In this document: positions 23,097 through 29,295 of the stretch, piece by piece | Layout of the letters: every line of letters begins with the position of its first letter | Position numbering within the stretch: position 1 is the first letter of the stretch | Position numbers and translations under genes: made by a program | The notes under the pieces: generated by a model | Told to the model about the DNA's origin: nothing | The model's database searches: none | The model's input: only the letters and a program-made list of their open reading frames with translations | Source: a virus | Length of the DNA: 44,370 nt | IMG/VR virus record: IMGVR_UViG_3300032223_001186 | Span: 1 to 44,370 of that record | Direction: 5' to 3' (one strand)

Positions 23097-23362
23097 CGCA
23101 TGCTCCGTGGCTTCTCAGCCGGTCCAGCTTCGAGCGATGGCGCAACGAAAGTCGGAACTTTCATTACCGGCTCTTTGGCTATCGGCGTCAAGCGCTTATG
23201 GTCAAACCAGCGCGAATCTTCAAGTTTCTGCTCCTTCGCGCTCGGCTGTACAATGCATTGGACGCATCCGTATAGATCGAACCCGACCGACGTTACTACC
23301 CCCTCAAAACCAGTAACAGTGTCCCGAACAGGGAAACCGAGAATCTTTATGTATTCGTTCAT
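23093..23362 (-). CDS. Small beta-barrel-like protein of unknown function
   Basis: An 89-residue protein starting MNEYIKILGFPVRDTVTGFE, with GFEGVVTSVGFDLYGCVQC next. Short proteins with 'v.D.vTGfeGvvtsi.fDlyGc~q~~v.p' occur in many phages; the sequence suggests a small SH3-like or KOW-like beta barrel. The function of that family is not known to me. The start overlaps the glycosyltransferase stop (ATGA); the frame continues upstream but this ATG is best. The C-terminal third is proline-rich and polar. Confidence 0.7.
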   Translation of the reverse strand: MNEYIKILGFPVRDTVTGFEGVVTSVGFDLYGCVQCIVQPSAKEQKLEDSRWFDHKRLTPIAKEPVMKVPTFVAPSLEAGPAEKPRSMR

Positions 23363-24108
23363 CGTTCCATCACCTCTCTGCAAACCTTGTCCCAATAGGG
23401 TACCCGTGACCACTGACGCTCCGATGCTGGTAACACGTTATGGCGCGCCATCTCAATCGGGTCATATGCGCTGCTGCTGTTGCCGCTGTGTATCCGGGCG
23501 ATCATGCTGACCACATCGGCGTCAAAGATTGCCCTTGCAGAGTATTTCGCGCTGCTTACCGATTGGCAATCCAGTCCCCGAATCCACTCCGTATCTTCGC
23601 CGTGCTGCAGGTCCGGAAACGGTCGTTCTTCCCATGCCCGTCGCCAGTAACACAGGCTGGTGCCGAGCGCGTAACGCGGGTTCGGGTTGCTGTAGAGCCA
23701 AGCTCCATTGGTATCGCCGGTCACATATCCGGACCCTGCGCATATATGGCATGGCTGGCCGTCCTGATCGCAGACCGGACACGGCTCCGCGCCACGCCAG
23801 AACAGCATCTCGTTGTACCCGACGCAATCCGCGTCGATCGCCTGAAGCAATGCAACCTGCTCCACGATCCGGTTCGGGTGACTCCAGTCGTCATCATCCC
23901 AATGCACGATGATATCGGCCATTACCGCCAACTCGTTCACTTCGTTTCGCATCCGCCCGATTGTGAAATCAGGCTGAGACTCCAGCGAAATCAAATGCGT
24001 ATTGTCGTATGTTTGCCGATAGAACGACTTTTTCGCCTGTTCCTGGAACTTCTCCCGCCCCGGTGTCTTGAGCATCACCGCGCAGACTCGCGGATTATTC
24101 TCCGCCAT
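23359..24108 (-). CDS. GT2-type glycosyltransferase A with a zinc-knuckle insertion
   Basis: A 249-residue protein with the metal-binding motif IVHWDDDDWSHP near residues 67-77, characteristic of family 2 glycosyltransferases, and later LQHGEDTEWIRGLD, which matches the acceptor-side catalytic motif. Between these lies CPVCDQDGQPCHIC followed by AGSGYV, four cysteines at 110, 113, 120 and 123 in a DnaJ-like zinc-knuckle pattern. The N-terminus (VCAVMLKTPGREKFQEQAKK) is the usual first strand and helix. The insertion probably binds zinc and may help to recognise the acceptor. It overlaps the preceding microprotein by 14 nt. Confidence 0.85.
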   Translation of the reverse strand: MAENNPRVCAVMLKTPGREKFQEQAKKSFYRQTYDNTHLISLESQPDFTIGRMRNEVNELAVMADIIVHWDDDDWSHPNRIVEQVALLQAIDADCVGYNEMLFWRGAEPCPVCDQDGQPCHICAGSGYVTGDTNGAWLYSNPNPRYALGTSLCYWRRAWEERPFPDLQHGEDTEWIRGLDCQSVSSAKYSARAIFDADVVSMIARIHSGNSSSAYDPIEMARHNVLPASERQWSRVPYWDKVCREVMER

Positions 24109-24187
24109 ACAGGCACACCATGACCGGCAGATACGCCACCGCCACGCCGATTACAACGGCGCCAATTGCCAGCAGCATCGCCTTCAT
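24095..24187 (-). CDS. 30-residue membrane microprotein
   Basis: MKAMLLAIGAVVIGVAVAYL followed by PVMVCLYGGE: one transmembrane helix with a short polar tail. The ATG overlaps the previous stop (ATGA), and the stop lies 14 nt inside glycosyltransferase A. The tidy overlaps on both sides and the all-hydrophobic sequence support a translated peptide. The function is unknown. Confidence 0.55.
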   Translation of the reverse strand: MKAMLLAIGAVVIGVAVAYLPVMVCLYGGE

Positions 24188-24357
24188 TGTTCCCTCCGTG
24201 GCCATCCAAACGACCGTTTCAGCGTCTCGCGGTCGCGCTCCGCTTCCTTCCGCATCTGGCGGATATCCCACGCGATCAGTGCCGCAATAAACACCACCAT
24301 CGCCACTGCGTAGCCGATCACCGGCCACAATTCCATCACAGCCCTACGTGTTTCCAT
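24184..24357 (-). CDS. 57-residue single-span membrane protein
   Basis: The sequence starts METRRAVMELWPVIGYAVAM, has a transmembrane helix near residues 10-30 (VIGYAVAMVVFIAALIAW), and then a charged helical tail (DIRQMRKEAERDRETLKR). The layout, a short outer end with one span and a charged cytoplasmic helix, is common in small phage membrane proteins. It overlaps the RHH gene by 14 nt and the next microprotein by 4 nt. A second in-frame ATG at codon 8 is possible. The family is unknown. Confidence 0.6.
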   Translation of the reverse strand: METRRAVMELWPVIGYAVAMVVFIAALIAWDIRQMRKEAERDRETLKRSFGWPRREQ

Positions 24358-24490
24358 CGTTCCTCTCCTTTGCTGCCTGGTGAAGAATTGCCCGCGCTAC
24401 CCACGCCTTCAGCAACATGCCAGCTTTCGCCGCCATCAGCTTCGCCGCTTCGTAGACTTCGTCCTCCACCGGGACGTTAATCTGTCTCAT
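24344..24490 (-). CDS. Small RHH-type (CopG/Arc-like) regulator
   Basis: A 48-residue protein starting MRQINVPVEDEVYEAAKLMA. One beta strand (RQINVPV) followed by two helices, with 'e.~y~~ak~~A~~~g~~l~~wv~~ai', is the ribbon-helix-helix plan used by CopG/Arc/MetJ-type repressors and many antitoxins. It is the first gene of the 16-gene cassette. Its promoter holds two direct repeats of ACTGTAAGC 11 bp apart, as RHH dimers often prefer, so self-regulation is likely. No partner toxin is obvious next to it. The start is 7 nt after a TAAGCT hexamer. Confidence 0.7.
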   Translation of the reverse strand: MRQINVPVEDEVYEAAKLMAAKAGMLLKAWVARAILHQAAKERNDGNT

Positions 24491-24527
24491 GGCTTATAGC
24501 TTACAGTGCGCTTACAGTCGAATGCAA
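24491..24527 (-). promoter_or_regulatory. Promoter and direct-repeat operator of the cassette
   Basis: On the minus strand: TTGCAT (24527-24522), 18-bp spacer, TAAGCT (24503-24498), 7 nt, then ATG 24490. ACTGTAAGC occurs twice, at 24518-24510 and 24507-24499, exactly 11 bp (one helical turn) apart, covering the spacer and the -10. It is a natural site for the RHH protein encoded just downstream. Confidence 0.62.
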
Positions 24528-24528
24528 G

Positions 24529-25896
24529 CTATATCGGTGATATTTCGTAAGGTCGCCCGAACTGGCGCACCTGAGTCTGTTCGTCTTCATCGATCAGAAG
24601 CTCTGTGACGGCCCAGACTAGCGCGTCCATGCGATCCGGCGAAGCCTCGTTCCCTTGTGGCGTCCAGCCGCACATCTGGTCTTCCAATTCGTCATACGTG
24701 CCGACGTGATGCACTCTGCCACGCTCGTAGAGACCAGCAACAGGCTCTGCTCGGATGTATTTTCCGCGAGACGCCCGGACGGCCCGAAAGTTCGCGTTTG
24801 GATCTTGAGCATAGATATTCGCCGCAACCAGATCCCCGCCGTTATTGACTTCGGCAACGATGCAATCCGCCCGCCGCGCATAATAGGCCGCCAGAGCGAT
24901 CCTCGCCCACCCCGCCGCCGATTGCTTGCAGGATAAATCCGCCATGATGAGCACATGCGCGGTATCGGTGAGAGCGGCAACGATGATGCCGGTCTCGTCG
25001 GACTCCGCGTTGTGTGATACTGCCGGATCAATCGCCACCACTATCCGCACCAGCCGATCCATCCGCACGTCGTTCCACTGGATGCGCGTGGCGTCGATAC
25101 CCTGCCGCGTCCAGAGGGCGCCCGGAACGTCGTCGAGTATTTCCGCATTGATCTCTTGCCGGCCGAGGCGGGTTCCGCGGTACGGGTCGATGACACTCCG
25201 GACAAACTCACCGCTCAGGTTAAGCCGGTTTTCGTCGCTGGTGCCTCGTGTGATAACCGTGCGCGGATTGGCGATGATGCTCTTGATTACCTTCGTCGGC
25301 TTCGGCGTCGTGGTGATGATCCCCTGCAGGTCCGGAGATGGCAGCCGGAAACCAAACATCACCTGATCCCAGGCTTCCTGCTCATACGCACAGGCGCAAA
25401 GCTCATCAAACCAGAACTTCGTAAATTGCTTGCCGCGGAGTCGCTCAGGCTCCGACGCCGGAACCGCTATACCAGTGGCCCCGGACTTGAATTGCAACAG
25501 CCCGCGTTGAGCGCTCCAGGTCGGCCGCTCCGATGGCGGGAACACTGACAGCACGCCAGAAGGTCCCTCTACCATCGTGTCGCGCACGTCTGACGCTGTC
25601 GGGCCAATCAGCAAAATGCGCGCGTCAGGATCGGCCGCCCATTGCCGAACTGATTCCGCCCCGACGCGAGTCTTCCCGAAGCCGCGTCCCGCCAGTAGCA
25701 GCCAGTAGAGCCAGTCTTTCCGGTCCATCGCCGCGCCCGGTGTCCCCGGCATCAACTGCGATGGCCGAGCGTGCCAGCTCCAGTCCCACTCTATTGATAG
25801 CGCGACCTCAGGCGGGATCGCTGCCAGTATCGCCGCTCTCTCTGAGTCTGGCAGTAATGCCAGCGATTCGAGTTTCGAGCGATTCCTTTGCTGCAT
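24529..25896 (-). CDS. terL: Terminase large subunit
   Basis: A 455-residue protein with ATPase and nuclease parts. The Walker A sequence LLAGRGFGKTRVGAE centres on Lys75, Walker B is KFWFDELCA with GIITTTPKP (coupling motif) after it, and the RNase-H-like nuclease has VAIDPAVS, IIVAALT and the final acid DRMDALVWA. Terminase cuts concatemeric DNA and packages it into the prohead through the portal. It lies after terS with an 89-nt overlap, a marked coupling. The coding end abuts the promoter region of the glycosylation cassette. Phylogeny of this protein would be the best clue to related phages and to the headful or cohesive-end strategy. Confidence 0.95.
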   Translation of the reverse strand: MQQRNRSKLESLALLPDSERAAILAAIPPEVALSIEWDWSWHARPSQLMPGTPGAAMDRKDWLYWLLLAGRGFGKTRVGAESVRQWAADPDARILLIGPTASDVRDTMVEGPSGVLSVFPPSERPTWSAQRGLLQFKSGATGIAVPASEPERLRGKQFTKFWFDELCACAYEQEAWDQVMFGFRLPSPDLQGIITTTPKPTKVIKSIIANPRTVITRGTSDENRLNLSGEFVRSVIDPYRGTRLGRQEINAEILDDVPGALWTRQGIDATRIQWNDVRMDRLVRIVVAIDPAVSHNAESDETGIIVAALTDTAHVLIMADLSCKQSAAGWARIALAAYYARRADCIVAEVNNGGDLVAANIYAQDPNANFRAVRASRGKYIRAEPVAGLYERGRVHHVGTYDELEDQMCGWTPQGNEASPDRMDALVWAVTELLIDEDEQTQVRQFGRPYEISPI

Positions 25897-26278
25897 TTAT
25901 CTCCATTTGCACCGGCGCGCCGCCCGGTCCGCTGATCTCAGTGGCCACCCGGTCACCGTATTTATCCGGCCGCATCTTACTCAGCAGCCATTTTCGCGCA
26001 TCAACTGCCACCCGGCGGCCAGCAGGGTCCAGGCTCACATCGTCAGCGATGGCGATGGTTTCCTCAGCAATGGCGTCGAGTCCGAGTCTACGCGCGTGCG
26101 CATACCGTTGAGCGAAGCCGCCATCTACCCCGACGCTGGAATCGCACCATTGGACTACAGCGGAGGCATCCGGCATGTTCTCAGATCGGCAGATTGCGCG
26201 GAGTGTTTCCCCTGCTGCCAGTCTGGTCAGTATCTCGTTTTCGATCTCATCCGACCTTCGGACGGGTTGTTTGGCCAT
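25808..26278 (-). CDS. terS: Terminase small subunit
   Basis: A 156-residue protein with an N-terminal helix-turn-helix-like region (EILTRLAAGETLRAICRS) and then ARKWLLSKMRPDKYGDRV, a signature common to Sf6-like terminase small subunits ('~AR~w~lsk~~P~~YGdk'). It should recognise the packaging site and recruit the large subunit. It overlaps terL by 89 nt. TACTAT lies 6 nt upstream of the ATG with no Shine-Dalgarno sequence. One half of the inverted repeat described at 26295-26350 lies in the promoter spacer, which suggests control by a repressor. Confidence 0.88.
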   Translation of the reverse strand: MAKQPVRRSDEIENEILTRLAAGETLRAICRSENMPDASAVVQWCDSSVGVDGGFAQRYAHARRLGLDAIAEETIAIADDVSLDPAGRRVAVDARKWLLSKMRPDKYGDRVATEISGPGGAPVQMEINAAKESLETRIAGITARLRESGDTGSDPA

Positions 26279-26428
26279 ACGCCGATAGTATGCCGTACTG
26301 CGGTATTTTTCGCAAACTTTAACTTTGCGCTTGCAATAAATCCGCAGTACTGATATTCTGGTTTTGTCAGGCAGGACCGGCGACCACCGGGCCAGCCGGG
26401 ATAAGGCTATAGGAGGCCGAAAACGATT
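26279..26428. promoter_or_regulatory. Divergent control region between terS and the early plus-strand unit
   Basis: Minus promoter: TACTAT (26290-26285) 6 nt before the terS ATG. Plus promoter: TTGCAA (26331-26336), 17-bp spacer, TATTCT (26354-26359) with an extended -10 TG. The inverted repeat GTACTGCGG (26295-26303)/CCGCAGTAC (26342-26350) puts a half-site in each promoter spacer. Inside it CGCAAA/TTTGCG (26311-26316/26324-26329) forms a second inverted repeat nearly on the same centre. A weak CCGGC/GCCGG hairpin lies in the leader at 26377-26399, and AGGAGG is at 26411-26416. Confidence 0.65.
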
Positions 26429-26620
26429 ATGACGATCCAGCGGATGAATGAAGTTTTGGAACTGGTAGCCAAGGCTGCTACCGCTTTTGCTGATGGCGAT
26501 TATGATGGCGATGGCAGCATCGAAGGTTGCACCTATGCTGAGGTAGATTGCGCAAAGGCGATGCGATTGGCCGCTGAACGGGCCGCTGTTGATTTCGCAA
26601 ACGCAGGATGCTCACTGTAA
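26429..26620 (+). CDS. Small protein of the early plus-strand unit
   Basis: A 63-residue, alanine-rich, acidic protein. It is helical at both ends, with DGDYDGDGSIEG in the middle, which looks like a loop for a divalent metal but lacks the final Glu of a true EF hand. It is the first gene after the extended -10 promoter; AGGAGG lies 12 nt before the ATG, somewhat far. The stop overlaps the next ATG (TAATG). The family is not recognised; early phage proteins of this size often inhibit host functions, but nothing in the sequence shows this. Confidence 0.62.
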   Translation: MTIQRMNEVLELVAKAATAFADGDYDGDGSIEGCTYAEVDCAKAMRLAAERAAVDFANAGCSL

Positions 26621-26877
26621 TGATTTTCATGAACACTCCCGAGAATACGCCGGTACTTGTAAACGGCGTTCGCGGTACCTTGCTGATCATGTGGACCGAT
26701 GGGACGGCAGATGTACGACTGCATGACGGTGAGACGCTGGTGGATGTTCCGCAGTCTCAGATTTCGCTTCCCGAGATCGAGTGCGACGATTGCGGTATGA
26801 CGCGCGGAGCGGTCATGTTCCGCGACTACGAAGCCGGTGCCGAATGGCTCGACCGGACATGCTGCGAGGTGGCGTGA
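26620..26877 (+). CDS. Small zinc-binding-like protein
   Basis: An 85-residue protein from ATG 26620 (TAATG overlap). The N-terminal 45 residues look like a small beta barrel (PVLVNGVRGTLLIMWTDGTA, then VRLHDGETLVDVP). The C-terminal part has CDDCG, and then CC near the end, which could bind zinc. A slightly earlier GTG/ATG is possible but the overlapping start is favoured. It is coupled to the next gene (TGATG). Function unknown. Confidence 0.62.
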   Translation: MIFMNTPENTPVLVNGVRGTLLIMWTDGTADVRLHDGETLVDVPQSQISLPEIECDDCGMTRGAVMFRDYEAGAEWLDRTCCEVA

Positions 26878-27068
26878 TGAGTTGGAAACGACATGCGCAG
26901 ATTTCCACGCGCCGAACGTGGTGGGAAGCGATCAACGGCCCGTATATGATCCAGGCGTCGAACAGCGGCTGGTACGAATGCTGGTGCAATGGTGAGTACT
27001 TCGGAGGCTCTGGCCTTCTCGGTGGAGCGATGAACTTGTGCGAGACGCACGCGAAGGAGTCCAGATAA
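26877..27068 (+). CDS. Small Trp/Cys-containing protein
   Basis: A 63-residue protein starting MSWKRHAQISTRRTWWEAIN and then GWYECWCNGEYFGGSGLLGG. It has several Trp residues and three Cys (WCN, LCETH). Coupled start (TGATG) and coupled stop (TAATG) support it. No family is recognised. Confidence 0.55.
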   Translation: MSWKRHAQISTRRTWWEAINGPYMIQASNSGWYECWCNGEYFGGSGLLGGAMNLCETHAKESR

Positions 27069-27268
27069 TGCGCCAGAAGATGATGATTCGCGTGGTGTAT
27101 GATCCGCCTCCGGTTCCGACGCGAGACATGGATTGGCGCGCGTATGACGATGACGCCGAAGGCGAACAGTTCTTTGGTGCCACAGCAGCCGAAGCACTTC
27201 AGGCTCTGGCGGAGCATCTGGAGTCTGTCGAAGCGCGGAACGAACTCAGGAAGGCGGCCCGCGCGTGA
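27068..27268 (+). CDS. Small acidic protein before the helicase
   Basis: A 66-residue protein starting MRQKMMIRVVYDPPPVPTRD, with a beta strand first, then an acidic segment with Trp and Tyr, and a helical C-terminal half (ATAAEALQALAEHLE). This plan, and the pair 'W.A~d......~~G~tp~eAl~~L~e~l', recalls small HicB-like or RHH-partner folds but is too weak for a call. It overlaps the helicase gene by 4 nt. Confidence 0.58.
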   Translation: MRQKMMIRVVYDPPPVPTRDMDWRAYDDDAEGEQFFGATAAEALQALAEHLESVEARNELRKAARA

Positions 27269-29295
27269 TCTTCCCCGTTCACCGCGACGGCATCCGCTGG
27301 ATCGTCACAATCCCGTATCCTCAGAGAAACATCGCGAAGGATGCGGGATTTCGCTGGTGCCCACAGAATCGGCACTGGTACACCACCCGCGAAGACGTGG
27401 CGAAACTGCTTATGGACCCTGCCGCTGCCGAGGCAAAGCGTGACGAATTCGCCCGGATCGGTGCCGAGCGGAAAGCACTGATTGAGGAATCCCGCGCCGC
27501 CTCTGTCGATATTGAACTACCGGCCCCGCATGGCCTGGAGTACCTGCCTTTCCAGCGTGCCGGTATCGCTACCGCACTGAAGCGCGGAAACGTCCTTTTT
27601 GGCGACGATATGGGATTAGGAAAAACTATCCAGGTGATAGGTATGATCAACGCCCGGGAGGATGTTCGTCGAGTCCTGATCGTCTGCCCCGCGACACTGA
27701 AGCAGAACTGGCAGCGTGAACTGAACAAATGGCTGGTACGGAAGTTCCGCATCGGGATTGCCGAGGGTCAGAAGTGGCCCGGTGGATACGCCGATATCAC
27801 GATCATCAACTTCGACATCCTCGAAAAGCATGCTTATCACGTGCAAGGCGAGGTGTGGGATCTGGTAGCTATTGATGAGGCTCACTACCTGAAGAACCGA
27901 GACGCGAAACGAACCCGCGCCGTTTTCGGCGTTGACTCCTACACTGCGAAGCGGAAAGACATACCGGAGTCTCCCGGCGTCCGCGGCCGCCTGCAGATCG
28001 GCATGACCGGCACCCCGATACCTAACCGCCCGAGCGAGGGTTTCGGGCTGTTTCACTGGCTGGCCCCGAATCACGAGTGTTTCAAGAGCTTCTACGTCTA
28101 CGCGAAAAAGTTTACCGGGAGTTTCGCTTACCCGGGCGCGGGATACGACCAGAACGGCGCGACAAACTTGGACGAATTGCAGGCTGCGCTCCGAGGGTCG
28201 ATCATGATCCGGCGAACAAAAGAGCAGGTCTTGAAGGAATTGCCGGCGAAACGTCGCGTGGTTATTGAACTTGAGGCGGAATCGGCGTCTGACGCGGTCG
28301 AAGACGAACGAGAGGCGGCAGAGTCCCACGAGGAAGAACTCGACCGCCTACGCGCCGCTGTGGAGCTTGCAAAGGCGTCTTCAGAGTCGGCGTACAACGA
28401 CGCAGTAGCGGCGCTGAAAAAAGGCGCATCGGTTGCGTTCACCGAGATGTCCCGACTTCGGCACGAAACAGCGATGGCGACACTGCCGCACGCGGTTGAG
28501 CATGTCCTGACCGCGCTGCGTGCTGACGACTCGCACAAGGTCGTCGTGTTCTGCCATCACGGAGACGTCGCCGTTGGAATGCTGTCAGCACTGGCTGAGG
28601 CTGGTATCGGCACCGCGTCAATCACACAGAAGACGCCGATCATGGATCGTCAGGCAGAATCAGATCGATTCCAGACGGACCCGGACTGTCGTGTGTTCGT
28701 CGGAGGAATCCAGTCTGCCGGTGTCGGTATCACCCTCACGGCCGCGTGGCATGTCGTGTTCGTAGAACTGGATTGGGTGCCCGGAAACATGAGCCAAGCG
28801 GAAGACCGGTGCAACCGGATCGGCCAGCGGAACTCCGTGCTCTGTGAGCATCTGGTGATTCAGGGCTCAATCGCGGCAACAATGGCGAAACGGCTGGTGG
28901 CGAAGCAGAACGTCATTGATTCAGCACTGGACTGTGAACACCCGGAACGTCTGACGGTCGAACAGCGGGAGATGATGGACGCTCCGATAGTCCCCGGAAG
29001 GTCGGAAGCTGCAACGCAGGACACACCGCGGACGAAGTACGCCAAGATCGCGGAGACGCTGACACCGGCCCAGATCGCCGCCGTTCACCAGGCCTTGCGG
29101 ATGCTGGCGGATTTCGACTGCGACCATGCGAAGGTTTTGAACGGTATCGGGTTTAGCCGGATCGACGGCATGATCGGACATTCGCTGGCCGATTGCGGCC
29201 GCCTCACGCCGAAACAGGCTGCGTTGGGTCAGACACTGGTGCGGAAGTACCGGAAGCAGGTTCCAGAGTCGCTACTGACTCAATGCGGGATATGA
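27265..29295 (+). CDS. SNF2-type DNA helicase/translocase with DUF5710-like N-terminus
   Basis: A 676-residue protein. Residues 1-45 resemble a DUF5710-type domain (IPYPQRNIAKDAGFRWCP, then WYTT). The helicase core starts with a Q-like PFQRAG, motif I LFGDDMGLGKT (Lys120), motif Ia LIVCPATLKQNW, motif II LVAIDEAHYLKN (DEAH 204-207), motif III MTGTPIPNRP, and ends with VFVGGIQSAGVGITLTAA (motif V) and QAEDRCNRIGQ (motif VI). A long coiled-coil insertion lies between the two RecA-like lobes (about residues 340-410). SNF2-family proteins move along double-stranded DNA or strip proteins off it. In phages they are found among replication and recombination genes. A short C-terminal helical domain follows. 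It is the last gene of the early plus unit. Confidence 0.92.
   Translation: MIFPVHRDGIRWIVTIPYPQRNIAKDAGFRWCPQNRHWYTTREDVAKLLMDPAAAEAKRDEFARIGAERKALIEESRAASVDIELPAPHGLEYLPFQRAGIATALKRGNVLFGDDMGLGKTIQVIGMINAREDVRRVLIVCPATLKQNWQRELNKWLVRKFRIGIAEGQKWPGGYADITIINFDILEKHAYHVQGEVWDLVAIDEAHYLKNRDAKRTRAVFGVDSYTAKRKDIPESPGVRGRLQIGMTGTPIPNRPSEGFGLFHWLAPNHECFKSFYVYAKKFTGSFAYPGAGYDQNGATNLDELQAALRGSIMIRRTKEQVLKELPAKRRVVIELEAESASDAVEDEREAAESHEEELDRLRAAVELAKASSESAYNDAVAALKKGASVAFTEMSRLRHETAMATLPHAVEHVLTALRADDSHKVVVFCHHGDVAVGMLSALAEAGIGTASITQKTPIMDRQAESDRFQTDPDCRVFVGGIQSAGVGITLTAAWHVVFVELDWVPGNMSQAEDRCNRIGQRNSVLCEHLVIQGSIAATMAKRLVAKQNVIDSALDCEHPERLTVEQREMMDAPIVPGRSEAATQDTPRTKYAKIAETLTPAQIAAVHQALRMLADFDCDHAKVLNGIGFSRIDGMIGHSLADCGRLTPKQAALGQTLVRKYRKQVPESLLTQCGI

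Noticed and set aside
24491-24528. CRISPR-like array from the repeats upstream of 24490
   Set aside because: Only two 9-bp repeats 11 bp apart; this fits an operator, not an array.
26450-26560. EF-hand calcium-binding loop in the 63-residue early protein
   Set aside because: DxDxDG is present, but the Glu at position 12 and the flanking helix pattern are lacking.
27616-28329. Minus-strand open frame of 237 codons opposite the SNF2 helicase
   Set aside because: The helicase on the plus strand has all motifs in order; this frame has none.
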